A stretch of DNA of 51,870 bases from Candidatus Sulfotelmatobacter sp. GTDB taxonomy: Bacteria; Acidobacteriota; Terriglobia; Terriglobales; Acidobacteriaceae. The notes under the pieces were generated by a model. That model was not told where the DNA came from and made no database searches. It worked only from the letters and a program-made list of their open reading frames with translations. Numbering within the stretch: position 1 is the first letter of the stretch; each line of letters opens with the position of its first letter. The DNA lies in the NCBI GenBank assembly GCA_030040965.1, contig JASHOT010000388.1, positions 1-51,870 on the forward strand. The letters run 5' to 3'. The position numbers and the translations under genes were made by a program. Positions 7,507-16,567 of this stretch are shown piece after piece.

Positions 7507-10239
7507 TTAGCGCTGGGACCTGGCGGCAACCGGAGCGCTGAATGCTGCCGGTTGCGCGAGAACCGATGTCGTCCCGTTGGGCGGAATCATTTTTCCCTTG
7601 GCATCGTGCGATACGGGATGAGCGCGGTTTGCCTTCATCCGTTCTAACTGCAATTTGCGCCTCTCGGCGGAGGCGGTAAGGTCGCTGAAGCGCACGTTCT
7701 CGTAACCTTTCCGCAGCGCCATGATGCGGTAATCGAAGGCAACGTTTGAGGTCCCTCCGCCTAATTCGCGTACTTCGAACGAAGTCGCGGTTTTATTGGT
7801 AATGTAAAGGCCTTTGCAATCGCCGTTGGGCACGGGAAAGACCTTGTAGTCCATTCCGGTGTTGACGGTCTGCACAAAATCAGACTCGAACGTGACCACA
7901 GCCACTCCGTTCAGCAGTTGTCCGGAGCCGGCGTCCTCGTACCAGTTTTTCGGAGAGTGAATGGCCGCCAAGCCGACCGTGCGCGCTCCGCCATCGATGT
8001 GTGCAACGCCTGAGATTGAGCCGTCGCAGAACAGGTCGCCGTAGGCATCGATTACGCAGTTGTAGTCATCACCCCCGGCCTGGAACGCCTCGGCGGTATT
8101 GAAACTGTAGATCAGTACCGTAGTAGATGCCGGTGAGTTGTTGGCGAAATAGCCAGCGACGCCCTCATCCGCAGTGCCTACAACCCCGGTTCCTCCACCC
8201 GGGCCTCCATCACCCTGTACTCCGACTGCTTCATTGGCGACGCCGGTTAAGCTCTCGGTCGCTCCGTATTGACCAAACACGCCTGCGCCATCTTCAGTGT
8301 CAGTTCGGCCGTATACCCCCGCGGACTCACTACCGTCCCCTGAGTTGGTTGCCAATCCATACACGCCGTAGGCGCCTCCGTATCCGCTATCGGTCTGACC
8401 GAAAACTCCGGTCACGAACCCCGACGTGGATGTCGCGATGCCTGAGATGCCGGTGGCGCTCGACGCGGACGCGTAGGTGTAGAGGGGCACGTTCGTCTCG
8501 GCATACGTCGGGAAAAGTTGCAACACGTTCTGCTGGGCCACGCTGTTCCAGAAGTTCAACTGTGAGGTGGTGCTGCCCGAGGTCGTAAAGCCCGCGATAT
8601 CCCAGACATTATTGCTGCCGGAGTCGGTGAAGCGCAGCCGAGCGTAATCACTGGTGTTGTTCTGGATGATCTCTACCTGCGGGTCATTGACACTGCCGCT
8701 GGAATCCACCGTCAATCCGATGGAGCTCGACGGGCCATTGATGGTCTGTGCTGCGGTGAAAGCGTTCGATGTGCCCAATTCGGGGATCTCGGCGGTGTTG
8801 ATGTTTAGCGTCGTCGTCCCACCCAGCGCAACCGCGCCTCCGCCGGTGAGTCCGGTGCCGGGAGTAACGGTCAGCGAATCGTGCTGCAGCATGGTGTTGG
8901 TTATCGCTGCCGATGGGATGCTCAGGCTTAGCGTGCCGCTGGTGCCGCCGCCGGTGAGTCCGCTACCACTCGCGGTTGTGATGCCAGTAATCGTGCCGAT
9001 CGCGGGCGCAGCGCAATTCCACGCCGAGCCACTGTACTGGAGCACCTGGTTCGCCGAGCACGGCTTGAGCCCGATCGTGTAAGTACTGCCCAACGTCATC
9101 GCTCCCGGAGTTGTAAGGCCGCCGGCAGAGTTGGCATTTAGCGTGAGGCTCGAGTCCTTCAGCATCGTGTTGGTCACACCGCCTGCAGGAATGCTCAGGC
9201 TCAGCGTGCCACTCGTTCCGCCGCCCGAAAGACCACTCCCGCTGGCGGTTGTGATGCCGGTGATCGTGCCGGCGCCGGGAAAGGTTTGTCCGGTAACGAA
9301 TGTGATCAGACCTGTATTGCCGATCTTCAATCCGGTTTCTGCGGGAGCCGTCGCACCCGAACCGTACAGCAGGTTCAGCGTGCCCGAGGGCGATGCCGTG
9401 TTGTTGCCCGAAGGCTCAGCTTGCAACTGAAATGTCTGCGCCACGGCTGTACTCGTGCTGCTGTCGTAGGCCGAGGCAGCGAAAGTTTGCGCCTGCGAGT
9501 CTTTACCAGCCGAGGCCGTTGCCGTGCCCGTGGCCGGCAGATTCAACTTGCCGCCGACGCTGATTGCGGTCGTGCCCGTCTGCTTGACGATCGAGTTCTG
9601 AATGTTGGTCGAGGTGCTGAATAGCGGAATGGCTCCAGCCGTTCCGCCGGTCGTCGTAACGTCGGAAGACGTGTTGGCTCCATTCGCAGTCACGCCGGCG
9701 CTGTCCGCCACAGCTCCAACATTCGTTCCTGACGCATTGCCCACTACGCCTCCGGGAACCGCCAGCACGAAAGCCGAAGCCGGCAATCCGCCCAGAGTTT
9801 CCGCGTCTCCGGCCTTCAACGCATAGGGAGCGCTGACCAGCAAGGTGCGTGCCTGTTCAGACTGTTGCTCGATCTGCACTCCGATCCAACGCGCCTGCGC
9901 GGAAGTGAAAATATCGGCGGGCAATCCGTCCGGATTGGTTGATCCGAGCAGCACGGAGTAATGACCCGAAGAATCAGTCTGCACGTTTTGTGTTTCCAGC
10001 CAGAGCGCGGCACCACCGGTCTGTTCGGCATAGAGTGAGAAGCTAATGCCGACCACGCCAGTGAGCGGATGGTTGTTCAAATCCCGCGCCACTCCGGAAA
10101 ACCGGATCAGTCGCGGCACCGTCGTGGTGGAACTGGCGGCGTTTGGGTTCGAGTCCGCGCTGGTTACCTGGGCGTGCAGTAAGGCAGACGCAAGAACGAG
10201 CAGACAGGGCATGATGAGATTCAGCAGGGCGCGTTTCAT
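7507..10239 (-). CDS. Secreted tail-fibre-like surface protein (paralogue 1)
   Basis: 910 residues, exported by a Sec signal peptide (residues 1-24, ending LLHAQ). Residues ~40-165 form a conserved N-terminal domain (RLIRFSGVARDLNNHPL, then LWLETQNVQTDSSGHYSVLLG). The middle is a low-complexity Gly/Ser/Thr repeat region with recurring TGITTASGSGLSGGGTSGT units, like phage tail-fibre shafts. The C-terminal ~100 residues hold NTGMDYKVFPVPNGDCKGLY and an ELGGGTSN segment shared with the neighbour. AAGGAGA eight bases before the ATG supports this start. It probably forms an extended fibrous cell-surface or secreted structure; adhesion is inference only. It lies head-to-tail with a paralogue at 10339-12900. 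Confidence 0.8.
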   Translation of the reverse strand: MKRALLNLIMPCLLVLASALLHAQVTSADSNPNAASSTTTVPRLIRFSGVARDLNNHPLTGVVGISFSLYAEQTGGAALWLETQNVQTDSSGHYSVLLGSTNPDGLPADIFTSAQARWIGVQIEQQSEQARTLLVSAPYALKAGDAETLGGLPASAFVLAVPGGVVGNASGTNVGAVADSAGVTANGANTSSDVTTTGGTAGAIPLFSTSTNIQNSIVKQTGTTAISVGGKLNLPATGTATASAGKDSQAQTFAASAYDSSTSTAVAQTFQLQAEPSGNNTASPSGTLNLLYGSGATAPAETGLKIGNTGLITFVTGQTFPGAGTITGITTASGSGLSGGGTSGTLSLSIPAGGVTNTMLKDSSLTLNANSAGGLTTPGAMTLGSTYTIGLKPCSANQVLQYSGSAWNCAAPAIGTITGITTASGSGLTGGGTSGTLSLSIPSAAITNTMLQHDSLTVTPGTGLTGGGAVALGGTTTLNINTAEIPELGTSNAFTAAQTINGPSSSIGLTVDSSGSVNDPQVEIIQNNTSDYARLRFTDSGSNNVWDIAGFTTSGSTTSQLNFWNSVAQQNVLQLFPTYAETNVPLYTYASASSATGISGIATSTSGFVTGVFGQTDSGYGGAYGVYGLATNSGDGSESAGVYGRTDTEDGAGVFGQYGATESLTGVANEAVGVQGDGGPGGGTGVVGTADEGVAGYFANNSPASTTVLIYSFNTAEAFQAGGDDYNCVIDAYGDLFCDGSISGVAHIDGGARTVGLAAIHSPKNWYEDAGSGQLLNGVAVVTFESDFVQTVNTGMDYKVFPVPNGDCKGLYITNKTATSFEVRELGGGTSNVAFDYRIMALRKGYENVRFSDLTASAERRKLQLERMKANRAHPVSHDAKGKMIPPNGTTSVLAQPAAFSAPVAARSQR
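9770..10176. repeat. Long direct repeat, copy 1 (conserved block of paralogue 1)
   Basis: This ~407-base stretch, encoding the mature N-terminal domain of the first surface protein, is nearly identical to 12419-12828. The similarity runs from the end of the signal-peptide codons to the ASAF segment and then falls off. The second copy is three bases longer, giving one extra Thr codon near the signal cleavage site. Confidence 0.85.
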
Positions 10240-10338
10240 AATGTGGTCTCCTTGATGGAACGAATTACTTGCACGGGGGAAGAAACCGGAGTTAGGTCAG
10301 GGGACGCGACGCAAGTCGCGCCCGCTTGCCATTTGCGA

Positions 10339-12900
10339 TCAACGCTGGGATCTCGGGGGAACGACGGAGCCGGACGCTCTCGCCTTGCTCAACGTCGCCA
10401 TTTTTGCCAGTCGAACCTTGAGCACGTCGTCCGGGCTGGTAACCTTGCTTCCTGCTGGACGCCGCTTTAATGGCTGAATCGGCTTCGTGGTCTCCAGCCG
10501 GGCAGTCTCGAAGCCGGCACGCTTGGCCATGATGCGATAGTCAAATGCGATGTTCGACGTTCCGCCGCCCAGTTCGTGCACTTCGAACGATGTCGCCGTT
10601 TCATGGCTGACGTAGAGGCCTTTGCAGTCGCCTTTGGGTGTGAGAAATACGCGATAGTCCACGCCGGTATTCACGGTTTGTGCAAAGGTGCCGTCCAGAT
10701 TGATGACAGCAGATCCGTTGGAGAGCTGGCCGCCGCCGGCATCTTCAAACCAGTTCTCGGCTGCCGCCACTCCATAGAGGGCAACCCGCTGGTTTCCACT
10801 GTTCACGGGAACGGATGGGCTAATGCTGCCGTCGCAGGTGAGGTTGCCGTTAGTGTAAATGGTGCATTGGTCGACGCCGCCTGCGGCGATCATAACGGGC
10901 GCCTCAGCGTCAGAGCTGTAATTGTAAAAACTAGCCGTGGCAAAACCGCCGCTGTTGTTAGCACCCACAATGCTGTAGGCGTTGTCGGCAGTGGCGAGAG
11001 CGGCGATGCCGTAAATGTCGTCGGCCAGGTTTCCCGTGGTGTCGGACCAACTGCCGATAGTGTAAAAACCAACGTAGCCGGTGCCGACAACGCTGGACTC
11101 GTAGCCCTCGGAATAGCTGCCAATACCCGCCGACAGGCCCCAGACACCGATGTCTTCCAAGGCGCCTCCCCCCGCGATGCCGAAGACACCCGTCGTATAG
11201 TCCGCGCTGCTATTGGAAGATCCGCTCACGCCAACCGCACCGGCGGCGGTGGAGTAGATGTCGGCCCCATCGCTGGTCGCATTGTTTACCTGGAGACGGC
11301 CGGTAACATAGCCGCCCAGAGGGGTGAGTTCGAGCACGTTCAACTGGGCCACGCTGTTCCAGAAGTTCAACTGTGCGGTGTTGCCGATCTCCGGAGTTGT
11401 GAAACCCGCAATGTCCCAGGCGTCGTTGCTGCCCGAATCAGTGAAGCGCAGCCGAGCATAATCACTGCTGTTGTTCTGGATAATCTCTACCTGGGGGTTG
11501 CTGGCATTGCCGGCGGTATCCACGGTCAATCCGATGGAGCTCGACGGGCCATTGATGGTTTGGGCGGCGCTGAAAGCGTTGGCCGTGTTCAGTTGCGCGA
11601 CGTTGGCGGTGTTGAGGCTGAGCGTGGTCGTTCCACCCAGCGCAACCGCTCCTCCGCCGCTGAGCCCAGTGCCTGCCGTGACGGTCAGCGAGTCGTGCTG
11701 CAACATGGTGTTAGTTACGCCAGCCGACGAAATACTTAAGTTCAGCGTGCCGCTTGTTCCTCCGCCTGAAAGTCCACTTCCGCTTGCCGTCGTGATGCCC
11801 GTGATCGTCCCCGTGCCGGTCGCCGTGGCGCAGTTCCACTCGCTGCCGCTGTATTGGAGAATTTGATTCGCCGAGCACGGCTTCAGCCCGATCGTGTAAG
11901 TGCTGCCCAGCGTCATCGCTCCCGGAGTCGTCAGTCCACCAGCTGTATTAGCGTTGAGCGTGACCTTTGAGTCGGCGAGCATAGCGTTGGTTACGCCCGC
12001 AGCGGGAATCTTGAGGCTCAGCGTTCCGCTCGTGCCGCCGCCCGACAATCCGCTGCCGCTCGCCGTCGTGATGCCGGTGATCGTGCCCGCGCCGGGAAAT
12101 TTCTGGCCGGAAATAAACGTCACTTCACCTTTGCTGTTGATGTTGAATGTCGTGCCGTTAATCGCCAGGGTATCGTCGGTGCTCTTGGGAAAAAGAGTCA
12201 GCGTGTCGCGCACATCGCCTTTGCCGTTCACGTCGAGCGTGGCCGCTGGAGCCGTCGTCCCGATGCCAATCTCAGAACTCTTCTGGTAGATCACCGAATC
12301 GACGATGTCGCCAGTCGTATCCCACATCGGGATATAGTCCACGGTGCCCACGCCGGTGATATCAGGATTGGACGGCGCCTTTGCATTCGCGTCCGCCGCT
12401 TTGCCGTTGGCCATCATGAAAGCCGAAGCCGGCAATCCGCCCAGAGTTTCTGCGTCTCCGGCCTTCAACGCATAAGGAGCGCTGACCAGCAAGGTGCGTG
12501 CCTGCTCCGCTTGCTGCTCGATCTGCACTCCCATCCAGCGCGCCTGCGCGGAAGTGAAAATATCGGCGGGCAATCCGTCTGGATTGGTCGCACCTAAGAG
12601 CACGGAGTAATGACCCGAAGAATCGGTCTGTACGTTTTGTGTTTCCAGCCAGAGCGCGGCGCCGCCGGTCTGTTCGGCATACAGTGAGAAGGTGATGCCG
12701 ACCACGCCAGGGAGCGGATGGTTGTTCAAATCTCGCGCCACTCCGGAAAACCGGATCAGTCGCGGCACCGTCGTGGTGGAACTGGCGGCGTTTGTCTTCG
12801 AGTCCGCGCTCGTTGTTACCTGGGCGTGGCCAATGACGGCGGCAAGAAGGATGGATAGCGAGATAGCAATTCGCGTGGCGAAGTGACGGGCAGATGTCAT
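10339..12900 (-). CDS. Secreted tail-fibre-like surface protein (paralogue 2)
   Basis: 853 residues from the ATG at 12900, chosen because GAGGAGA lies five bases upstream; an in-frame ATG at 12957 has no such site. The signal peptide (MTSARHFATRIAISLSILLA...HAQ) differs from that of the neighbour, but from AQVT onward the two proteins match closely. The order is: conserved N-terminal domain, Gly/Ser/Thr-rich repeat shaft with TGITTASGSGL units, shared segments (INGPSSSIGLTVD, NSSDYARLRFTDSGSN), then the common C-terminal domain with GDCKGLYVSHETATSFEV. The C-termini of both proteins end in RSQR. It is probably a fibrous surface protein, perhaps expressed separately from its paralogue since 99 bases separate them. 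Confidence 0.8.
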   Translation of the reverse strand: MTSARHFATRIAISLSILLAAVIGHAQVTTSADSKTNAASSTTTVPRLIRFSGVARDLNNHPLPGVVGITFSLYAEQTGGAALWLETQNVQTDSSGHYSVLLGATNPDGLPADIFTSAQARWMGVQIEQQAEQARTLLVSAPYALKAGDAETLGGLPASAFMMANGKAADANAKAPSNPDITGVGTVDYIPMWDTTGDIVDSVIYQKSSEIGIGTTAPAATLDVNGKGDVRDTLTLFPKSTDDTLAINGTTFNINSKGEVTFISGQKFPGAGTITGITTASGSGLSGGGTSGTLSLKIPAAGVTNAMLADSKVTLNANTAGGLTTPGAMTLGSTYTIGLKPCSANQILQYSGSEWNCATATGTGTITGITTASGSGLSGGGTSGTLNLSISSAGVTNTMLQHDSLTVTAGTGLSGGGAVALGGTTTLSLNTANVAQLNTANAFSAAQTINGPSSSIGLTVDTAGNASNPQVEIIQNNSSDYARLRFTDSGSNDAWDIAGFTTPEIGNTAQLNFWNSVAQLNVLELTPLGGYVTGRLQVNNATSDGADIYSTAAGAVGVSGSSNSSADYTTGVFGIAGGGALEDIGVWGLSAGIGSYSEGYESSVVGTGYVGFYTIGSWSDTTGNLADDIYGIAALATADNAYSIVGANNSGGFATASFYNYSSDAEAPVMIAAGGVDQCTIYTNGNLTCDGSISPSVPVNSGNQRVALYGVAAAENWFEDAGGGQLSNGSAVINLDGTFAQTVNTGVDYRVFLTPKGDCKGLYVSHETATSFEVHELGGGTSNIAFDYRIMAKRAGFETARLETTKPIQPLKRRPAGSKVTSPDDVLKVRLAKMATLSKARASGSVVPPRSQR
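12419..12828. repeat. Long direct repeat, copy 2 (conserved block of paralogue 2)
   Basis: Second copy of the ~410-base near-identical block, in the same orientation and about 2.65 kb away from copy 1. Such direct repeats are substrates for homologous recombination, which could delete or shuffle the two genes. Confidence 0.85.
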
Positions 12901-13153
12901 CGGTTCTCCTCGGCAGGAAATCGGAAGAGGGAATTGCCGTTGCGGCTTCCCCCGCACGCAGCGGCCGTTTGTTCCCCATGAACGGTTCCCCCGTTCCGAA
13001 TCCCGCTCTGTCTAGATAAGCGCAAACCAGCCAAAAAGTGCCTCATCAGGCGCAGGGTTGTAGATCGTTTTTTTCAAGATTGAGAGCATCCGCATATAAA
13101 TAAGGTCGCTGGTAGATAGTCCAATGCGGCCAAACCCACGATGAATCCAAGCG
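12901..13153. other. Divergent intergenic region between surface-protein and sigma-factor genes
   Basis: Contains the leader of the minus-strand surface protein, a T7 run at about 13068-13075, and AT-rich sequence around 13095. I see no convincing minus-strand promoter. The plus-strand promoter for the sigma factor lies just to its right. Confidence 0.35.
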
Positions 13154-13182
13154 TTGACTGAGGTATCTGATGGCGGTATGCT
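13154..13182 (+). promoter_or_regulatory. Sigma70-type promoter of the ECF sigma/kinase operon
   Basis: TTGACT (13154-13159) and TATGCT (13177-13182) are separated by exactly 17 bases, matching the -35 and -10 consensus at five and four of six positions. Transcription would start near 13189, about 26 bases before the ATG at 13215. This implies that the ECF sigma gene is read by the housekeeping polymerase. Confidence 0.6.
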
Positions 13183-13214
13183 AGGTCACTTTTGCTGGAC
13201 CGGGCAGCGACTCT

Positions 13215-13805
13215 ATGGTTGAGCGCGCTAGGAATAAGCAGGCCGAAGTTCCTCCCGATGTGACTCAGTTGCTGCTTCGCTGGAAGAAGGGCGATGAAGC
13301 GGCCTTGCATGCACTCGTTCCGATTGTGTACGACGAGTTGCGGGCGTTGGCCCACTACCATCTGCAGTCGGAGCGACCCGACCATACTCTGCAAAGTACG
13401 GCTCTGGTGCACGAAGCCTACGTTCGTTTGATGGGCGGTAAGCCGGTTCAACTGCACAATCGGACGCACTTTTTCGCGCTCGCGTCACGGCTGATGCGGC
13501 AGATTCTGGTGGACTATGCGCGCAATCGTAACGCGGCGAAACGTGACGGCGGCTGCCGGGTGACGCTAAGCGATGCATACGAAATCGCGATCAATGGCGA
13601 TGAGGATTTGCTCGCGCTCGATCGCGCTTTGAATGAACTGGCGCGGATCGATGAACGGCAAGCCAGGATCGTCGAGATGAAATTTTTCGGCGGTCTTTCG
13701 TCAACATCAACGGCTACTGCGCTGGATCTTTCGCGAGCGACCGTAGATCGCGAGTGGGCGACAGCAAGATTATGGTTGCACCGGCAGATGCGTAGCTCGG
13801 CATAG
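13215..13805 (+). CDS. ECF-family RNA polymerase sigma factor
   Basis: 196 residues with the sigma-2 region (~residues 17-95: YDELRALAHYHLQSERPDHTL then LVHEAYVRLM and FFALASRLMRQILVDYAR) and the sigma-4 helix-turn-helix (~residues 130-190: IDERQARIVEMKFFGGLSST, ALDLSRATVDREWATARLWL). The sequence pattern fits the ECF subgroup (TIGR02999-like) common in Acidobacteriota and Planctomycetes, which often sits beside Ser/Thr kinases rather than a classical anti-sigma factor. Only two bases separate its stop from the kinase start, so the two are translationally coupled. The kinase is the likely regulator; the target genes are unknown. Confidence 0.92.
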   Translation: MVERARNKQAEVPPDVTQLLLRWKKGDEAALHALVPIVYDELRALAHYHLQSERPDHTLQSTALVHEAYVRLMGGKPVQLHNRTHFFALASRLMRQILVDYARNRNAAKRDGGCRVTLSDAYEIAINGDEDLLALDRALNELARIDERQARIVEMKFFGGLSSTSTATALDLSRATVDREWATARLWLHRQMRSSA

Positions 13806-13807
13806 AT

Positions 13808-16336
13808 ATGACACCGGAACGCTGGAAGCAAGTCAAAAACCTGCTGGATCAAGCACTCGAGCGGGAGGCAACTCAACGCGGCGTCTTTCTTGATGCAGCC
13901 TGTGCGACAGATCTTGAGTTACGTGCCGAGGTTCAGTCTCTCCTTTCTGAACAAGGATTAGTTCGGTCGGGATTCCTTCAATTGTCGCCCGTGATCGAGC
14001 GGGTTCCCGCGCCTGATACTGGTTCAGAGCAGCCGCGGCGCGCGTGGTCTCCCGGGCAAGTTGTTGCCGAGCGTTTCCAACTCATCCGCATGTTGGGCGA
14101 AGGTGGCATGGGAGAAGTTTGGCTGTGCGAGCAAACCGCGCCGGTCAAACGGCAGGTGGCGTTGAAAGTCGTTCGCTTCGGCAATTACAGCAACATCAGC
14201 CTGCAACGTTTCATGCTGGAACGGCAGGCATTGGCTTCGATGGAGCATCCGCTCATCGCCAAGGTGTTCGAAGGGGGCACAACGGTGGAGGGACAGCCTT
14301 ATCTGGTCATGGAGTACGTTCCAGGGATCCCGATAACGGCGTACTGCGACGAAAGGAAGCTTGCAACCGAGTCGCGACTGAAGTTGTTCGCGGGAGTGTG
14401 CGAGGCCGTCCAGCATGCGCATCAGAAGGCGATCATTCATCGTGACTTGAAGCCGTCGAACATTCTCGTCATCGAGATAGAGGGGAAACCAGTTCCCCGA
14501 GTCATCGACTTTGGAATTGCCAAGGTTATTGTCGACCAGACGGGAGATGGATTTGCGCTTAATAATTCTCTGAGCATGTTCGGTGGAGTAATGGGCACTC
14601 CCGGATATATCAGTCCGGAACAGGCTGACCCCAACAATCGGGACATCGATACGAGAACCGATGTTTATTCGTTGGGCGTCATCTTATATGAATTACTTAC
14701 CGGAACGCTGCCGCTGGACCCGACAGGATGGCGAAACAAACCGTTTGATGAAGTGCTCCGCAGCTTGCGCGAGGACGATCCGCAACGGCCGAGTGCGAGA
14801 CTCAACACACAACCGAACACCCTTGCGACGATCGCAGAGAACCGTGACACCGAGTCGCAAAAGCTGGTCAGTTTGTTGCGCGGGGATCTCGATTCCATCA
14901 CGATGATGGCGCTGGAGAAGGACCGGAACCGGCGTTATGCCACACCGCTGGAGTTGAGTGCGGACATTCAGCGCTATCTCGATCACAGACCGGTGCGGGC
15001 GCGGCCGGTAAGTGCAAGCTACCGACTGCAAAAATATGTTCGAAGAAACCGTATCGCACTTGCCGTGGCAGCCACGATCGTCCTAGTGCTGGTTGCAGCG
15101 ACTGTGGTTAGCATCCGGCAAAGTATTCGTGCCAATCGGGAAGCGGCTGTAGCTGAACGCGAAGCGGCCGTCGCTGAAGCTGTCAATGACTTTCTGCAGA
15201 ACGATCTGTTGGCCCAGGCTGGAGCGTCCGCCCAGTCGGAACTCAATTCCAAGCCGGACCCACATCTGGAGGTTCGGACAGCTTTGGATCGGGCGGCGGA
15301 GCGCATCGCGGGCAAGTTCGCGCAACAACCCGAGGTCGAGGCTTCTATCCGAGACACGGTGGGATGGACGTACATGGACCTGGGACTATACGCGGAGGCA
15401 AAGCAACAATTGGAGAGGGCGCTCGAATTACACCGTCGGATATTCGGGTTGGGGAATACAAGAACTCTTAGAAGCATGTCGCGGGCGGGATTTGCCGCGT
15501 ACCTGCAGGGTAACTATCGCGACGCCGAGGCATACGAAAGCCAGGCTTTGGAGGGCCTGCGGCGTCTCCTAGGATCGGAGCAGTCCGACACGTTGCAGAG
15601 CATGGACTACCTGGCTCTCGTCTACAATGCTGAGGGCAAATACGCCCAGGCTGAACCTCTCGATATCCAACTTGTGGAGATTCGAAAGCGCCTGTTGGGA
15701 CCGGAGCACCCCGACACGCTGCTGGCAACGGATCACCTGGCTCTTGTCTACAATCGCGAGGGCAAGCCGGCTCAGGCTGAGGCGCCCGATGTCCAGATAT
15801 TGGAGATTCAAAAGCGCGTCAAGGGGCCGGAGCACCCCGATACCCTCAAGTCCATGAGCAACCTGGCTCTTCTCTACACCGATGAGGGCAAGTACCCGCA
15901 GGCCGAAGCGCTCAACATTCAGACCTTAGAGATCATGAAGCGCGTGCTGGGACCGGATCATCCCAGTACGCTGCAGTCCATGAGCCACTTGGCAGTCGTC
16001 TATCTCCTAGAGAATAAGTTCGCGCAGGCCGAGGAACTCTTTAACCAGACGATAGAGCTTCAGAAGCGTGTGTTAGGGCCGGAGTCTCCATGGACGGCTC
16101 TTAGCGTATACAACCTGGGTTGCCTGGCGGCGCGAAGAGGAGATAAAGGCCGGGCGATTGCCCTCTTGAGGCAGTCCGTGGATCATGGCCTCCCTCCGCG
16201 TGTTGACTTACGAATAGAAAGAGAGACCGATTTCGTCTCGCTCCATGGCGATCCCCGCTTCACCGCTCTCCTGGCCCACGCCAGGCAAATCGCCGAGGCA
16301 AAGCAGAACTCCACCGCTGCACAAACATCCAAGTAA
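13808..16336 (+). CDS. Transmembrane Ser/Thr protein kinase with TPR repeats
   Basis: 842 residues. Residues ~90-390 are a Hanks-type kinase with a glycine loop LGEGGMGEVW, Lys120 (VALKVV), catalytic Asp213 and Lys215 in IIHRDLKPSN, Asp234 of DFG, and GTPGYISPEQ. All key residues are present, so it should be active. A single membrane helix (~416-436, IALAVAATIVLVLVAATVVSI) is followed by a charged Ala/Glu-rich linker. Residues ~510-790 hold about six 42-residue TPRs of the kinesin-light-chain type (GPEHPDTL...LALVYN). The topology would place the kinase inside and the TPRs in the periplasm. Coupled to the ECF sigma factor, it probably transmits an envelope signal to it. Confidence 0.93.
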   Translation: MTPERWKQVKNLLDQALEREATQRGVFLDAACATDLELRAEVQSLLSEQGLVRSGFLQLSPVIERVPAPDTGSEQPRRAWSPGQVVAERFQLIRMLGEGGMGEVWLCEQTAPVKRQVALKVVRFGNYSNISLQRFMLERQALASMEHPLIAKVFEGGTTVEGQPYLVMEYVPGIPITAYCDERKLATESRLKLFAGVCEAVQHAHQKAIIHRDLKPSNILVIEIEGKPVPRVIDFGIAKVIVDQTGDGFALNNSLSMFGGVMGTPGYISPEQADPNNRDIDTRTDVYSLGVILYELLTGTLPLDPTGWRNKPFDEVLRSLREDDPQRPSARLNTQPNTLATIAENRDTESQKLVSLLRGDLDSITMMALEKDRNRRYATPLELSADIQRYLDHRPVRARPVSASYRLQKYVRRNRIALAVAATIVLVLVAATVVSIRQSIRANREAAVAEREAAVAEAVNDFLQNDLLAQAGASAQSELNSKPDPHLEVRTALDRAAERIAGKFAQQPEVEASIRDTVGWTYMDLGLYAEAKQQLERALELHRRIFGLGNTRTLRSMSRAGFAAYLQGNYRDAEAYESQALEGLRRLLGSEQSDTLQSMDYLALVYNAEGKYAQAEPLDIQLVEIRKRLLGPEHPDTLLATDHLALVYNREGKPAQAEAPDVQILEIQKRVKGPEHPDTLKSMSNLALLYTDEGKYPQAEALNIQTLEIMKRVLGPDHPSTLQSMSHLAVVYLLENKFAQAEELFNQTIELQKRVLGPESPWTALSVYNLGCLAARRGDKGRAIALLRQSVDHGLPPRVDLRIERETDFVSLHGDPRFTALLAHARQIAEAKQNSTAAQTSK

Positions 16337-16459
16337 GGCTGAAGTCGATCGCTTGAGGAGGCTGCGGGGCACCTCCACGTTGATTCAAAGGATTATGCCG
16401 GAGGCTAACCCATGCGACGGTCTATCCTGACTCCATCGCACGACGCCGCAAGAATCGGA

Positions 16460-16488
16460 TTGGGTCCGGGCGAAATCTAAGCTAAAAT
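16460..16488 (+). promoter_or_regulatory. Possible promoter of the TPR protein gene
   Basis: TTGGGT (16460-16465), 17 bases, then TAAAAT (16483-16488). The -10 box matches at five of six positions; the -35 box is weaker. It lies in the 231-base gap after the kinase gene, which suggests the TPR gene is transcribed separately. Confidence 0.4.
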
Positions 16489-16567
16489 AACCAGTGCCCG
16501 ATCGTAGCCATCGGCGTGGCGCAGCAATTCTAAATCCTCCCTCCTGCTGTCGCACACTCTAATCCAG

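Noticed and set aside
10576-11739. A 387-residue plus-strand open frame inside the second surface-protein gene
   Set aside because: It is the reverse reading of the low-complexity Gly/Ser/Thr repeat region and shows no independent motif or ribosome site.
13068-13075. Run of seven T as an intrinsic terminator
   Set aside because: No stable stem precedes it on the plus strand, and it lies in a divergent promoter region, not at a gene end.
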